This document shows positions 53,013-61,916 of a stretch of DNA of 64,000 nucleotides, piece by piece (position 1 is the stretch's first letter; every line of letters starts with the position of its first letter). The position numbers and the translations under genes are program-made. A model generated the notes under the pieces. The model was not told the origin of the DNA and ran no database searches. It saw only the letters and a list, made by a program, of their open reading frames with translations. The DNA comes from Rheinheimera sp. 1928-s. Lineage in GTDB: Bacteria; Pseudomonadota; Gammaproteobacteria; Enterobacterales; Alteromonadaceae. The stretch lies in assembly GCF_029269265.1 (NCBI RefSeq), contig NZ_JARIXP010000001.1, positions 377,446 through 441,445 of the forward strand, read 5' to 3'.

Positions 53013-53173
53013 TTTTAATTATTCTTCAAAGAGATAATGAGGATTACCCTAGCTTGAAACCTAAGGTTGAGCAATAGCATGCTAGTTTTGGCTAATTGAT
53101 CTGCAGTCATCTGATTGTCATACATTTGTCACAGGGGCTGGCTACTCTTTTGCCAAAGCATGGAGATCTGCCA

Positions 53174-54049
53174 GTGAAATTTTACCTGACAACCAGACAG
53201 TACAATCAGGCACTCTCTGTTGTGGCTTTGCTGTCTTTCTGTGCTCTGCTTATGTTGGCGTTGTGGCCAACCCCAACACTGAAGTTAAATGACTATGACA
53301 GCATGGAATGCCGCATTAACTCAGCTTCAGAAGGTGCTGTGTTATCCGTCGTAGGTTCTCCGGTGAATTCTTTGAGTCTGGGAAAACAGCTTTGTGATAA
53401 AACTGAGCTGGCAGCGCATTTTGGTCGTGTCAAAGTCAGTTGGCCCAAACGTACTGAACTCACAGCGGATGCGTTAATTTCGGGCCAGTATCAGCTGTTA
53501 TGGTCCAGGCGTGAGGTGCTGGCTGGCGCCTTACACAATCTGCAGGACTACTACAGCGAAATTCTTATTTTCCCCAAATATCCGGTGTATTTCGTCAGTA
53601 AACAGCAGTCGTTTCAGCTCAGCAAAACCTTTTTAACTCAGCAGCGGTTTGGTTTTTTAACTGACGTCAACAGCTACAGCGGCTTTCAGCTGCCCGTGGC
53701 ATTACTTCAACGTGAAGGGCTGACTCTGGCCGATATCAACTACCGGCAGTATGACGACTGGACCACCTTACTGGCTGCTTTTGAGCAAGGTGAGATCACT
53801 ATCTATTCCAGTGTGCTGCTGGATAAACATCAGCAGGTAGTACAACAAGGCGCGGATCAAGTGTTGTATACCCTGGCAGGCACTGAAGTATTACCGGAAC
53901 AACGGCAACTGATCCCTGGCTACAGCAATGGCGGCAGCTGGTTTTTACATAAAAGTCTTGAGGACAAAGGCTGTCTGCTGCAACGGAGTTTATTGACTCT
54001 GGATGAGATGCTCAGCCCCACAAGAGTGGATTTAGATTGTGAAACCTAA
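53174..54049 (+). CDS. PhnD-like periplasmic binding protein, membrane-anchored
   Basis: A 291-residue protein. An N-terminal hydrophobic segment (about residues 14-33) serves as an uncleaved anchor or signal. The body has the type 2 periplasmic-binding-protein look; FLTDVNSYSGFQLPVALLQREGL resembles the PhnD/phosphonate-binding signature (F-x-D-x-NS-x-SG), here in the parts TDVNSYSGFQLP and LLQREGL. No ABC permease or ATPase is nearby, so it may be a sensor rather than a transporter component. The GTG start has GGAG 8 bases before it. It overlaps the next gene by 11 bases. Confidence 0.65.
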   Translation: MKFYLTTRQYNQALSVVALLSFCALLMLALWPTPTLKLNDYDSMECRINSASEGAVLSVVGSPVNSLSLGKQLCDKTELAAHFGRVKVSWPKRTELTADALISGQYQLLWSRREVLAGALHNLQDYYSEILIFPKYPVYFVSKQQSFQLSKTFLTQQRFGFLTDVNSYSGFQLPVALLQREGLTLADINYRQYDDWTTLLAAFEQGEITIYSSVLLDKHQQVVQQGADQVLYTLAGTEVLPEQRQLIPGYSNGGSWFLHKSLEDKGCLLQRSLLTLDEMLSPTRVDLDCET

Positions 54050-55247
54050 GGTACCATCTTCATTCTGGTTACTGGCAGCTGGACTGCTGTGTGCTCTGCT
54101 GTTAACAGTGATTCTGGCCTATTTTACGGCGACCGAAAAACTAAGTGCAGCTCTGGAACAACAACTGCCAGCTGTGGTGAACAAAGCGCTGGAAGACAAT
54201 CATGGTTTTCAGCAAAAAGTCGTGCCTTATCTGCTGGAACAACTAAATGCCGATTTATCCGGGATCTCTCTTCAACCAGGCTCAGTGTTGATCAACCGCT
54301 GCGCAGTTACTCTGTTTCAAATTGGCGAAGGAGCAGCTCCTGATAGCAGCCGGACTATGCAGTGGCTTTCTGGTACTCACCCACGTTTTGCCCGCTTTGA
54401 GATCCACTGTGTTCTGAATACTGCGGGTATTTCAGTTGCTAGCGCTGTGATTTTGTTATTTTTGCTGGTGTCAGCCTGGCTGATACCTGCTCCTGTGAGC
54501 TTGCAGCGCGAAAGATATATAACCAAAGCACTGCAATCGGGTTGCAGTATGGCTGAAGCTTTGACGCTAACGCAGCCACTGCAAGCTGTAGTCACCGCAG
54601 AGCGATTAGGCTTTTTAGAGCAATTGCTGGAGCAGCACTTCAGTTTTGCCGATGCTATGGCGTTGGCGTTTTGCAGTTCAGAGTATTGGGATCCGGATTG
54701 TGATCTACAGTGGCTGAAATTAGGCTGGCACATTTATCCGGCCGATTGCCGACGCGCTTTTCAGATTGCCAAAGCGCCGGCTTTGCTCGAGTTTCAGCTG
54801 TCACGCTCCAGTGTTATGGTGCATGGCGTGACTATTGAGTTACCCCGCACCCCTTTGTTGTATTACTACTGGTACGCAATACAGCGGGTGCAGACCGCTG
54901 AAGGCTGGGTATTAAATCCGGCCAGCAATAAACCAGATCTGGTATTGGCACAGGACATAAGTCAGTTGATGGAGCAGTGGCAAGGCCATAAAAAAGCCAT
55001 TCAGGATTTACAGGAGCAGGGCCTGAAAGCCAAGACGCTGGATCAAAACCGCAGCAAAATCAGGGACGAACTGGTCTCTGTACTGGGGGCTGAATTAGCT
55101 CATCCCTATTTATTCGACAGTCAAAAAAGTGTAAGAACAGGCCGCTTTAGTTACCGTTTGATGACAGCGCCAGATTCTGTCCTGTTAGGCCAAACCAACA
55201 GCTCTGAACCTGACAGAGATATCTCTGAAATGCCTGTAGTTATCTAA
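54039..55247 (+). CDS. Two-helix membrane protein with winged-helix-like C-terminus
   Basis: A 402-residue protein that I cannot assign to a named family. TM1 spans about residues 8-30 and TM2 about 131-152, leaving a 100-residue periplasmic domain with two cysteines and a 250-residue cytoplasmic C-terminus. The last 150 residues (SVMVHGVTIELPRTPLLYYY, then NRSKIRDELVSVLG and FSYRLMTAP) look like a winged-helix module. The GTG start overlaps the binding-protein gene by 11 bases, so the two are coupled. An attractive reading is a membrane-bound regulator controlled by its periplasmic binding-protein partner; this is inference. Confidence 0.6.
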   Translation: MKPKVPSSFWLLAAGLLCALLLTVILAYFTATEKLSAALEQQLPAVVNKALEDNHGFQQKVVPYLLEQLNADLSGISLQPGSVLINRCAVTLFQIGEGAAPDSSRTMQWLSGTHPRFARFEIHCVLNTAGISVASAVILLFLLVSAWLIPAPVSLQRERYITKALQSGCSMAEALTLTQPLQAVVTAERLGFLEQLLEQHFSFADAMALAFCSSEYWDPDCDLQWLKLGWHIYPADCRRAFQIAKAPALLEFQLSRSSVMVHGVTIELPRTPLLYYYWYAIQRVQTAEGWVLNPASNKPDLVLAQDISQLMEQWQGHKKAIQDLQEQGLKAKTLDQNRSKIRDELVSVLGAELAHPYLFDSQKSVRTGRFSYRLMTAPDSVLLGQTNSSEPDRDISEMPVVI

Positions 55248-55338
55248 TTCATAAATCCTTCATTCGCCAAACCTACCTTGAAGTGGCCTCAGATACAGGG
55301 GTCATCAACAGCCAGTCAGATTGTGTGAAGGGATAAAA

Positions 55339-57966
55339 ATGAATAGCTCCAAATTAATGGTGGCTCAGAAGAATAGCTCTGGCCTGCCTTTTAAACTAAG
55401 TGTGCTTGCGCTTTGTTGTTGCACGTTCACCTCAACAGCAGCTGTGGCCGATGCTGCTACAGCAACTAAAGCTGGCGAAAAAAGCATTGAACGAATTTCT
55501 GTCACCGCCAGCCCGATCCGCGACAGTCAGGAAGAGTCCATTATGCTGCAGCGTGAAGCCACCAATGTGGTCAACGTGATAGCTGCAGATGATATTGGCC
55601 GCTTTCCGGATCAAACCGCAGCCGCAGCTTTGTCACGTTTGCCTGCTGTGGCTGTGCAGCGGGATCAGGGCCAGGAACGTTATATTCAGGTGCGTGGTGC
55701 GCCGGCGCGCTGGACTGCAGTGTCTTTTGATGGGGTCAATGTGTTGGGGGCTGAAGAACGGGTATTCCGTTTTGACTCAGTGCCTGCAGCTGTCATGAGT
55801 TCAGTCGATGTATCCAAAACCCTGACGCCTGATATGCCCTCTGAAGCTCTAGCTGGACGGGTGGATATCAAAACCTTTTCACCTTTATCCAAACCAGGTT
55901 TTCACACCGATCTTGATTTAGGCTTGGGTCAGCTGGAGTTAGGTGATGGCGATCAGCACCGTTATTCAGGTCGTTTGTCCTGGTCTGATGGCGTGGTTGG
56001 GGTGATGGGCGCTTTGTCCGGTTTTAAAATGGAACAGGTCACCGACAATAATGAACGAAGCTACGATGCCAGCGGTGCTCCTACTTTGTTTGATTTTCGT
56101 AGTTATCAGTTAGAGCGCGAAACCAACTCGGCTATAGTTAAATTCGAATTTGCACCTCAGCCAGAGCATAAATTTGCGCTTACCAGCTTATACACAGAGT
56201 TTGTTGATCACGAACTACGGAATCAGTTTCAGTTTGATCTAACCAAAGGTCAGGGTCGCAGAGACGAACAAAGTGGTGATTTAACTGCTGTGCCTGTGAC
56301 CGGGATGTTTCAGGATGGCCAGTATGAAAACTCCACTTTTGTAAATACTTTGTCTGGTCAGCATGAACTGGCTGATTGGGAACTGGCCTGGGATTTCAAT
56401 TACACCGAAACCGAAAGCTTAACCGACTTGCCGATCTTAAGACGTACCCAGGTAGATCCACGCCAGTTCCATTCTTTAAGTTATGACTTATCTAACCCGT
56501 TGATCCCTCAGGTGCAGTTGTACAGCACCATAGCGAATTCGGATGGCAGTTTGTCTCCTGGTGAAGCGCAATCGGCACTGAATCAATCCGGCTTTGGTTT
56601 TGATGGCCTGATTAACTACAAAGGTGTGGCGGAAACAGAGTCTTATAGCTTAAAAACCGATGCTGCTTATGACTGGCAATCGGCAGGAGCCGACGCCAAA
56701 TTGCAGCTGGGTGCTCAGTATGATGATCGCAAAGCCACTTCGCCCGGTATGAATAGCCCCTTTATTATGCTTGGTCCTTTGGCTGGCGCTGCCGGTATTG
56801 AGTTCACTCCTGACGCTTTTAATACAGATAAGCAGTGGGATTCGGATCAAAACTATGGCTTTACCGCCAACTACTTTGATAATGCTGCAGCCAGGGCTCA
56901 AATCGATACAGCCGTTGCTGCATTGATAGATGCAGGTTTAATTGATCCGGATAGCTTCAGTGCCATTGAGAACTGGTATGAAGTGACTGAAGAAATCACC
57001 AGTCTGTATGCCATGAACACCTGGACCTGGGATCAACATCAGATCCTTTTTGGGGTCAGGGCAGAGCGGGTTGATATTCTGAGTCAGGGCTATTTAAAAC
57101 AAAGCGACGGCACTACGCCCTTAAATGTGGCGCAAACGAATACTGAATTATTCCCCAGCCTGCATTGGAATGTGGATCTGACCGAAGATCTGAAATTCCG
57201 TTTGTCTGGCGTGACAGGCTCCAGCCGGCCTTATTTTAGTCAGTTGCGTTCAGGTGCTTCAGTCAATGATACCGACAATGCGGTATCAGGCGGCAACCCA
57301 AACCTGAAAGCAGAAACTGCTGTGGGCCTTGATTCCTCGCTGGAATGGTACTTTGCTGACGCTGCTTTAGCTTCGGTGAATTTCTTCCACCGTAATGTAG
57401 ACAATGTGCTGTTTGATTCTGTCACTCAAGTGGGAGACAACCGTTTTGATACGCCGGGTTTTGACCGCTCTGGTTATGACTACAACACCACCTTAAATGG
57501 CGATAACGGCAAACTGACAGGGCTGGAGTTCAGTTATATCCAGCAGTGGGATTTCCTGCCTGAATCCATCCGTGGTTTTGGCCTGCAATTTAATATGGCC
57601 TTTCTGGACAGCGAATTTGACACCCCGGACGGCCGCACTGTGGCTTTACCCGGCACCTCAGATCGCGTGATTAACTCCTCGTTATTTTATGAAAACCATG
57701 GCTGGTCGGTGCGATTGAACTGGCAATGGCGCGACCAATGGCTGGACGACATTTCGCCGGACTCCAGTGGCGATTTGTATTGGCAGGACAGCGAGCGTCT
57801 GGACTTGTCAGTGCGTTACCAGTTAAGCGAGACGTTTTCGGTCTACGCCGACCTGAACAATATGACGGATGAACTGGGTGTGCGTTTCCAGGGCACCGAA
57901 GCCAAACCTGTGGAAGTAGAAGGCTATGGCCGTCGTTTCCTGATGGGCGTGCGGGCTAACTTTTAA
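55339..57966 (+). CDS. TonB-dependent receptor
   Basis: An outer-membrane barrel for energy-dependent uptake of a large or scarce substrate. After a signal peptide, the plug domain is visible (ISVTASPIRDSQEE, DIGRFPDQTAAAALSRLPAV, IQVRGAPARW), followed by a 22-strand-type barrel ending in an aromatic C-terminus (FLMGVRANF). Length is 875 residues. The plug resembles the oar/sugar-type subgroup common in marine gammaproteobacteria. The start follows AAGGGATAAAA. The phosphatase gene follows after 13 bases, so they are co-transcribed and probably act on one substrate. Confidence 0.93.
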   Translation: MNSSKLMVAQKNSSGLPFKLSVLALCCCTFTSTAAVADAATATKAGEKSIERISVTASPIRDSQEESIMLQREATNVVNVIAADDIGRFPDQTAAAALSRLPAVAVQRDQGQERYIQVRGAPARWTAVSFDGVNVLGAEERVFRFDSVPAAVMSSVDVSKTLTPDMPSEALAGRVDIKTFSPLSKPGFHTDLDLGLGQLELGDGDQHRYSGRLSWSDGVVGVMGALSGFKMEQVTDNNERSYDASGAPTLFDFRSYQLERETNSAIVKFEFAPQPEHKFALTSLYTEFVDHELRNQFQFDLTKGQGRRDEQSGDLTAVPVTGMFQDGQYENSTFVNTLSGQHELADWELAWDFNYTETESLTDLPILRRTQVDPRQFHSLSYDLSNPLIPQVQLYSTIANSDGSLSPGEAQSALNQSGFGFDGLINYKGVAETESYSLKTDAAYDWQSAGADAKLQLGAQYDDRKATSPGMNSPFIMLGPLAGAAGIEFTPDAFNTDKQWDSDQNYGFTANYFDNAAARAQIDTAVAALIDAGLIDPDSFSAIENWYEVTEEITSLYAMNTWTWDQHQILFGVRAERVDILSQGYLKQSDGTTPLNVAQTNTELFPSLHWNVDLTEDLKFRLSGVTGSSRPYFSQLRSGASVNDTDNAVSGGNPNLKAETAVGLDSSLEWYFADAALASVNFFHRNVDNVLFDSVTQVGDNRFDTPGFDRSGYDYNTTLNGDNGKLTGLEFSYIQQWDFLPESIRGFGLQFNMAFLDSEFDTPDGRTVALPGTSDRVINSSLFYENHGWSVRLNWQWRDQWLDDISPDSSGDLYWQDSERLDLSVRYQLSETFSVYADLNNMTDELGVRFQGTEAKPVEVEGYGRRFLMGVRANF

Positions 57967-57979
57967 CAGATAAGGATCA

Positions 57980-59131
57980 ATGAACATGAACTCTATGAAA
58001 ATAACTACTTTCGCAGCTGTATTGGCCATGAGCCAGCTCGTTACTTATTCTCTGCCACTGTCTGCCGCCGGTACTCAGGCTGCTGTGCAGCAGTCTGTGC
58101 CTGCTGTGTATCTGGTGCGCCAGACTCAGTCCTTATTGCCTGATGCATTGATGGTGCACTGGACTATGCCAGCTGCAACTGTTGATATTTATAGGGCTGA
58201 GACTCCGGATAAAAAAACCATGAAAAAAATAGCTTCTGATGTACGTGGCAACAGCTATCTGATCCAGTCGGATACACAAAACCGGCCTTATATCTATGTG
58301 CAACCTGCAGGTCAACAAGGGCATTGGGCGGCAGAACGGGTATTGCCATTACAAGGTGGGGTGAATTTCCGTGATTTAGGCGGCTATCCGAGCCAAAGTG
58401 GCGGCACTGTGGTGTGGGGCAAGTTGTTCCGCAGTGGCACTATGACGGATTTAACCTCTGCTGATTATCAGTACCTGAGTGCTTTGCAGATCCGCACTAT
58501 GTGTGATTTCCGCTCTCGTGAGGAGCTGATGACTGAGCCTACCTTATACAAAAACTTCGCACCAGAAGCACAAATGTTAGTTCGTGATTATTCAATGCAG
58601 GAGATGATGGCTGGCAGCACTATGCAGGCCTTCGGCAAAATAACCACCAGAGAACAAGCTATTGAGGTGTTTTCAGGTTTCTATCGTCAGGGGCCTGAAC
58701 GTTTTTCCACTCAGTTTAAACAAATGTTTGAACAATTGCTGGCTGGTAAAGTACCGCTGGCGGTGAACTGCTCAGCTGGTAAAGACAGAACAGGCATGGC
58801 ATCCGCTTTGATTTTATCGGCGCTGAATGTGCCGCGCCAAACCATTGTGAATGACTATGCTTTATCAGAAAAAGTGTACGACTTTTCGTTACGTGAAATG
58901 AAAAAACATGCCAAAGCAGGTGATAAAAAGGACTCGCCACATAATCAATTTATGCAGGCGATGAAACCAGAAGTGATTCAGGTGATGATGGGCACAGATC
59001 CGGCGTTAATCCAGGCTATGTTTGATCAACTGGAAAAAGACTATGGTTCAGTTGATGTATATCTGGAACAAAAATTAGGTCTGGATCAGGCCAAACTGCA
59101 GCAGTTACGTCAGATGTATTTGGAGGCTTAA
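57980..59131 (+). CDS. Secreted tyrosine-phosphatase family protein (DSP/IphP-like)
   Basis: A 383-residue periplasmic or outer-surface protein with a signal peptide ending near LSAAG. An N-terminal domain of about 110 residues is followed by NFRDLGGYP, CDFRSREE and the P-loop NCSAGKDRTGMAS with catalytic Cys and Arg; the position before Cys is Asn where many relatives have His. The family includes IphP, mycobacterial PtpB and cysteine phytases, so it could act on protein phosphotyrosine or on phosphate esters such as inositol phosphates. It is paired with a TonB receptor, which favours a nutrient role. Start choice among three nearby ATGs is uncertain. Confidence 0.88.
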   Translation: MNMNSMKITTFAAVLAMSQLVTYSLPLSAAGTQAAVQQSVPAVYLVRQTQSLLPDALMVHWTMPAATVDIYRAETPDKKTMKKIASDVRGNSYLIQSDTQNRPYIYVQPAGQQGHWAAERVLPLQGGVNFRDLGGYPSQSGGTVVWGKLFRSGTMTDLTSADYQYLSALQIRTMCDFRSREELMTEPTLYKNFAPEAQMLVRDYSMQEMMAGSTMQAFGKITTREQAIEVFSGFYRQGPERFSTQFKQMFEQLLAGKVPLAVNCSAGKDRTGMASALILSALNVPRQTIVNDYALSEKVYDFSLREMKKHAKAGDKKDSPHNQFMQAMKPEVIQVMMGTDPALIQAMFDQLEKDYGSVDVYLEQKLGLDQAKLQQLRQMYLEA

Positions 59132-59139
59132 TCACGATC

Positions 59140-59177
59140 AACACAGACTTTGGCTGAGAGCTGCCAAAGTCTGTGTT
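59140..59177 (+). terminator. Terminator after the phosphatase gene
   Basis: A perfect 15-bp stem (AACACAGACTTTGGC and its complement) with an 8-nt loop; the following T-tract is weak. Confidence 0.75.
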
Positions 59178-59282
59178 ATTACTTCTGTTTGCACACCTCT
59201 GCTTTTTTTCTGTTGTTTTTCTGCTTTATCAAACTAAAAATATTTATTTTTCAAATGCTTATTTTTTAATTAAAAAATAAAC

Positions 59283-59349
59283 TTGCACCTATACTGTGTC
59301 TCACCTAGTATTTGCTGTGTGGCGCACAGTGTGTGTGGCACAGTATAGG
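59283..59349 (+). promoter_or_regulatory. padR promoter with large inverted repeat
   Basis: TTGCAC, a 17-bp spacer and TAGTAT form a promoter. CCTATACTGTG (59288-59298), inside the spacer, is perfectly inverted as CACAGTATAGG at 59339-59349. PadR proteins commonly repress their own promoters, so the two arms may be operator half-sites or paired operators. Confidence 0.55.
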
Positions 59350-59375
59350 CGATTGAACAGAACACAGGATTTCTT

Positions 59376-59726
59376 ATGACCACTTCACAGCTGGACAAAA
59401 TGCGACTGGAACTGCGCCGTGGTGTGCTGGTGCTGGCCGTATTGGCCTCGTTGAAGCAACCACATTATGGCTATTCGCTGAGGAAGCAATTGCAGGACAG
59501 AGGCATCGACATAGACGAAGGCACTCTGTACCCGCTGGTGCGGCGTTTAGCTGAACAAGGGCTGCTGGACAGCGAATGGCAACAGGCCGAAGGCCGGGAA
59601 CGGCGTTATTACTTGTTGTCGGAGCAAGGCAAAGAGCTATTGGCGCAGTTAACCGATGAATGGCTACAACTCAATTCGGCTTTGGGTCCTTTGTTAACAC
59701 AAGATCAAAGCGGGGAGACAGAATAA
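59376..59726 (+). CDS. PadR-family transcriptional regulator
   Basis: A 116-residue winged-helix regulator. PHYGYSLRKQLQDRGIDIDEGTLYPLVRRL is the PadR DNA-binding core, seen here as HYGYSLRKQL and IDEGTLYPLVRRL, and ERRYYLLSEQGKELL forms the wing and dimer helix. AGGA precedes the ATG. The stop overlaps the start of the membrane gene (TAATG). PadR genes next to such HAAS-type membrane proteins are a common pair. Confidence 0.93.
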   Translation: MTTSQLDKMRLELRRGVLVLAVLASLKQPHYGYSLRKQLQDRGIDIDEGTLYPLVRRLAEQGLLDSEWQQAEGRERRYYLLSEQGKELLAQLTDEWLQLNSALGPLLTQDQSGETE

Positions 59727-60673
59727 TGGAACTGGTAGAACGTTATGTCGCTGCGGTGCAGCGCGAGTTACCTGAAGAGAAAAGGCAGGAAATAGGCCGT
59801 GAACTGAATGCCAATATTATGGATCAGCTTGATGCACTCAAAGAGCAACAGGGCCAGTTGTCAGAAGATGATGTGGCCGTAGTATTGAAGCAAATGGGTC
59901 GGCCAAGAGTTGTGGCTTATCAGTTTGTGCCGCCAAGAGCTTTAGTCGCTGCTGAAGATATGCCTCTGCTGAAGCACACTTTGTATATGGTGTTGGGTGT
60001 GCTTTTTGTATTGCAGGTGATAGGCGCTACTACGCATTGGATGGGCAGCAGTGATGGCAATTTAATCCGCTTTTTATTGCAGTTAACCTTCGGTTTTATG
60101 GACGAAGCTTGTTTTGCTTTTACCGCTATAGTGCTGAGTTTTGCCGCTGTAAATAGCTCCGGAAAGAGAGTAGGCCGCTGTGCGGGCAAAGACTGGTCGC
60201 CAAAGCAGTTACCTAAAGCAGATCTGGGCTGGCAACATATCAGCCTGACCGATGTGTTTACTGATTTAGCCACCTACTTATTCCTGCTGATTGTCATTTG
60301 GCATCCGCTATGGATGAATCCTGAAAATATAGCGGATCGCAGTGTCATGTTTACAACTGACGCTCTATTGATGCTGCAATGGTTTAGCCCTGTGATTGTT
60401 TTCTCTGTGCTTTTGAGTTTATGGCAGTTGCAGCAACGCATCTGGAACCGTAGTTTGTTGCTTAGCAGCATTGCAGTAAACGCAGCTTTTTCGGTATTTT
60501 TAGTGGTGCTGGCTTTTAATGGTCCCTTGCTGCAAGCAGGCCCTGCTGAGCTGAAAAGCTTGTTTACTGTGCTGCAGCTGGAGAAGGGCTTCACTTATGG
60601 TCTCTTGATCACGGCCTGTTTCCCTGGTTATGAAGTGGTCAGGGATCTGCTGCGATTACGCCAATTCGCTTAA
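59726..60673 (+). CDS. PadR-linked HAAS-type membrane protein
   Basis: A 315-residue protein. The N-terminal 70 residues (VERYVAAVQRELPEEKRQEI, DDVAVVLKQMGRP) form the helical HAAS/DUF1700-like domain that accompanies PadR regulators. About six hydrophobic segments follow from residue 85 on. Its job is unknown; such proteins may bind and modulate the PadR partner. Start at 59726 is fixed by the one-base overlap with padR. Confidence 0.8.
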   Translation: MELVERYVAAVQRELPEEKRQEIGRELNANIMDQLDALKEQQGQLSEDDVAVVLKQMGRPRVVAYQFVPPRALVAAEDMPLLKHTLYMVLGVLFVLQVIGATTHWMGSSDGNLIRFLLQLTFGFMDEACFAFTAIVLSFAAVNSSGKRVGRCAGKDWSPKQLPKADLGWQHISLTDVFTDLATYLFLLIVIWHPLWMNPENIADRSVMFTTDALLMLQWFSPVIVFSVLLSLWQLQQRIWNRSLLLSSIAVNAAFSVFLVVLAFNGPLLQAGPAELKSLFTVLQLEKGFTYGLLITACFPGYEVVRDLLRLRQFA

Positions 60674-60800
60674 CAGCTTTACTCTATTGCCTGCAGTATC
60701 TCTGCAGGCAATCCTCTGCCTTCACTGTTGCGCTCAGTAAAAAGCAGCTTTTAAAAACTCCGTTATACTCAAGTCCGGTTCCTTAAATTGCGGTAAGCCT

Positions 60801-61904
60801 ATGCAAAAGCTTAAGGTTTTCACCCTCGCATTTTTATCGTTTCTACCTTCTACAGCACAAGCCTTAAACGCTATTACTCCGGCCTTTGCTCTGACGCTGG
60901 AGCATGTGCGCAATTTAGACGGTGGTGTAGACCAGGGTTCACGTAGTTTAGCCAGTGCCGATTTCACTCTCACCGTGGATACAGCCGCAGCGGGTTTATG
61001 GCAAGGCGGCGAGTTTTTTGGTTATCTGTTGGCAAACTATGGCGGCGATCCTTCAGAGCTGGTTGGCGATGTGCAGGGCATGTCCAATATTGCCGCGGCA
61101 GACGAAACAAAGCTTTATGAACTGTGGTATCAGCATAGTTTTTTTGATGGGCAACTAAAAACTCTGTTGGGTTTACATGATTACAACGCCGTGTTTTATA
61201 GCCTCGACAGTGCTGCTCTTTTTACCCACCCCTCTTTTGGTATAGGTCCTGAAACATCTCAGGTTGGGCCTTCCATATTTCCAACTACTGCAGTGGCGGC
61301 GCTGCTCTCTGTTGAACTGGAAAACTACTATGCACATCTGGCGGTTTATGACGGTGTGCCGGGGCATCCGGACGGACGTCGTGGCACTTACATTCGGTTT
61401 GAAGAAGGTGAGGGCGTGTTTCGTGCTGGCGAATTAGGCATGAAAACAGAGGCCTATAAAATTGGTGTTGGGGTTTGGCAGCATAATGCTTTAGTGGAAA
61501 ACCCGGTGAATTCAGAAATGCATCGTGACAATCAAGGTCTGTATCTGATTGCTGAATATCAATGGTTTGAAGACCTTGCGTTCTTTCTGCAGGCGGGTTT
61601 TGCTGATCAGGATGTGAATCAGTTGGAAAGCTATTATGGTCTGGGTGGCGTTTACACGGATGTCTGGTTAGCCGGTGATGCTTTAGGTTTGGCAGTAGCC
61701 CTGGCACAAAACGGCGATGCATTTTTGCAGCTGAATTTGGCATCCGAGCAAAAAGAAACCTCGTGGGAGCTGAGTTATGCCATGCCACTCCATGACAGGG
61801 TCATGCTGCAGGGCAGTGCTTATTATGTGAATAATCCTTCGATGGATCCAACGCTGGACAACGCATTTGCATTGGGATTCCGGCTTATGTTCTCTTTGGA
61901 ATAA
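60801..61904 (+). CDS. OprB-like carbohydrate-selective porin
   Basis: A 367-residue outer-membrane protein. A 22-residue signal peptide ends in STAQA. Alternating beta-strand patterns run through the protein, with the OprB-type segments LYELWYQHSFFDGQLKTLLG (residues about 97-116) and DYNAVFYSLDSAALF. It ends in FRLMFSLE. The chemoreceptor gene follows after 12 bases, so the two are probably co-transcribed and may share a ligand. Confidence 0.82.
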   Translation: MQKLKVFTLAFLSFLPSTAQALNAITPAFALTLEHVRNLDGGVDQGSRSLASADFTLTVDTAAAGLWQGGEFFGYLLANYGGDPSELVGDVQGMSNIAAADETKLYELWYQHSFFDGQLKTLLGLHDYNAVFYSLDSAALFTHPSFGIGPETSQVGPSIFPTTAVAALLSVELENYYAHLAVYDGVPGHPDGRRGTYIRFEEGEGVFRAGELGMKTEAYKIGVGVWQHNALVENPVNSEMHRDNQGLYLIAEYQWFEDLAFFLQAGFADQDVNQLESYYGLGGVYTDVWLAGDALGLAVALAQNGDAFLQLNLASEQKETSWELSYAMPLHDRVMLQGSAYYVNNPSMDPTLDNAFALGFRLMFSLE

Positions 61905-61916
61905 CAGGGACCAACT

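Noticed and set aside
61285..61788. 167-residue open frame antisense to the porin gene
   Set aside because: Pro/His-rich and low in hydrophobics, a typical shadow of a real gene on the other strand.
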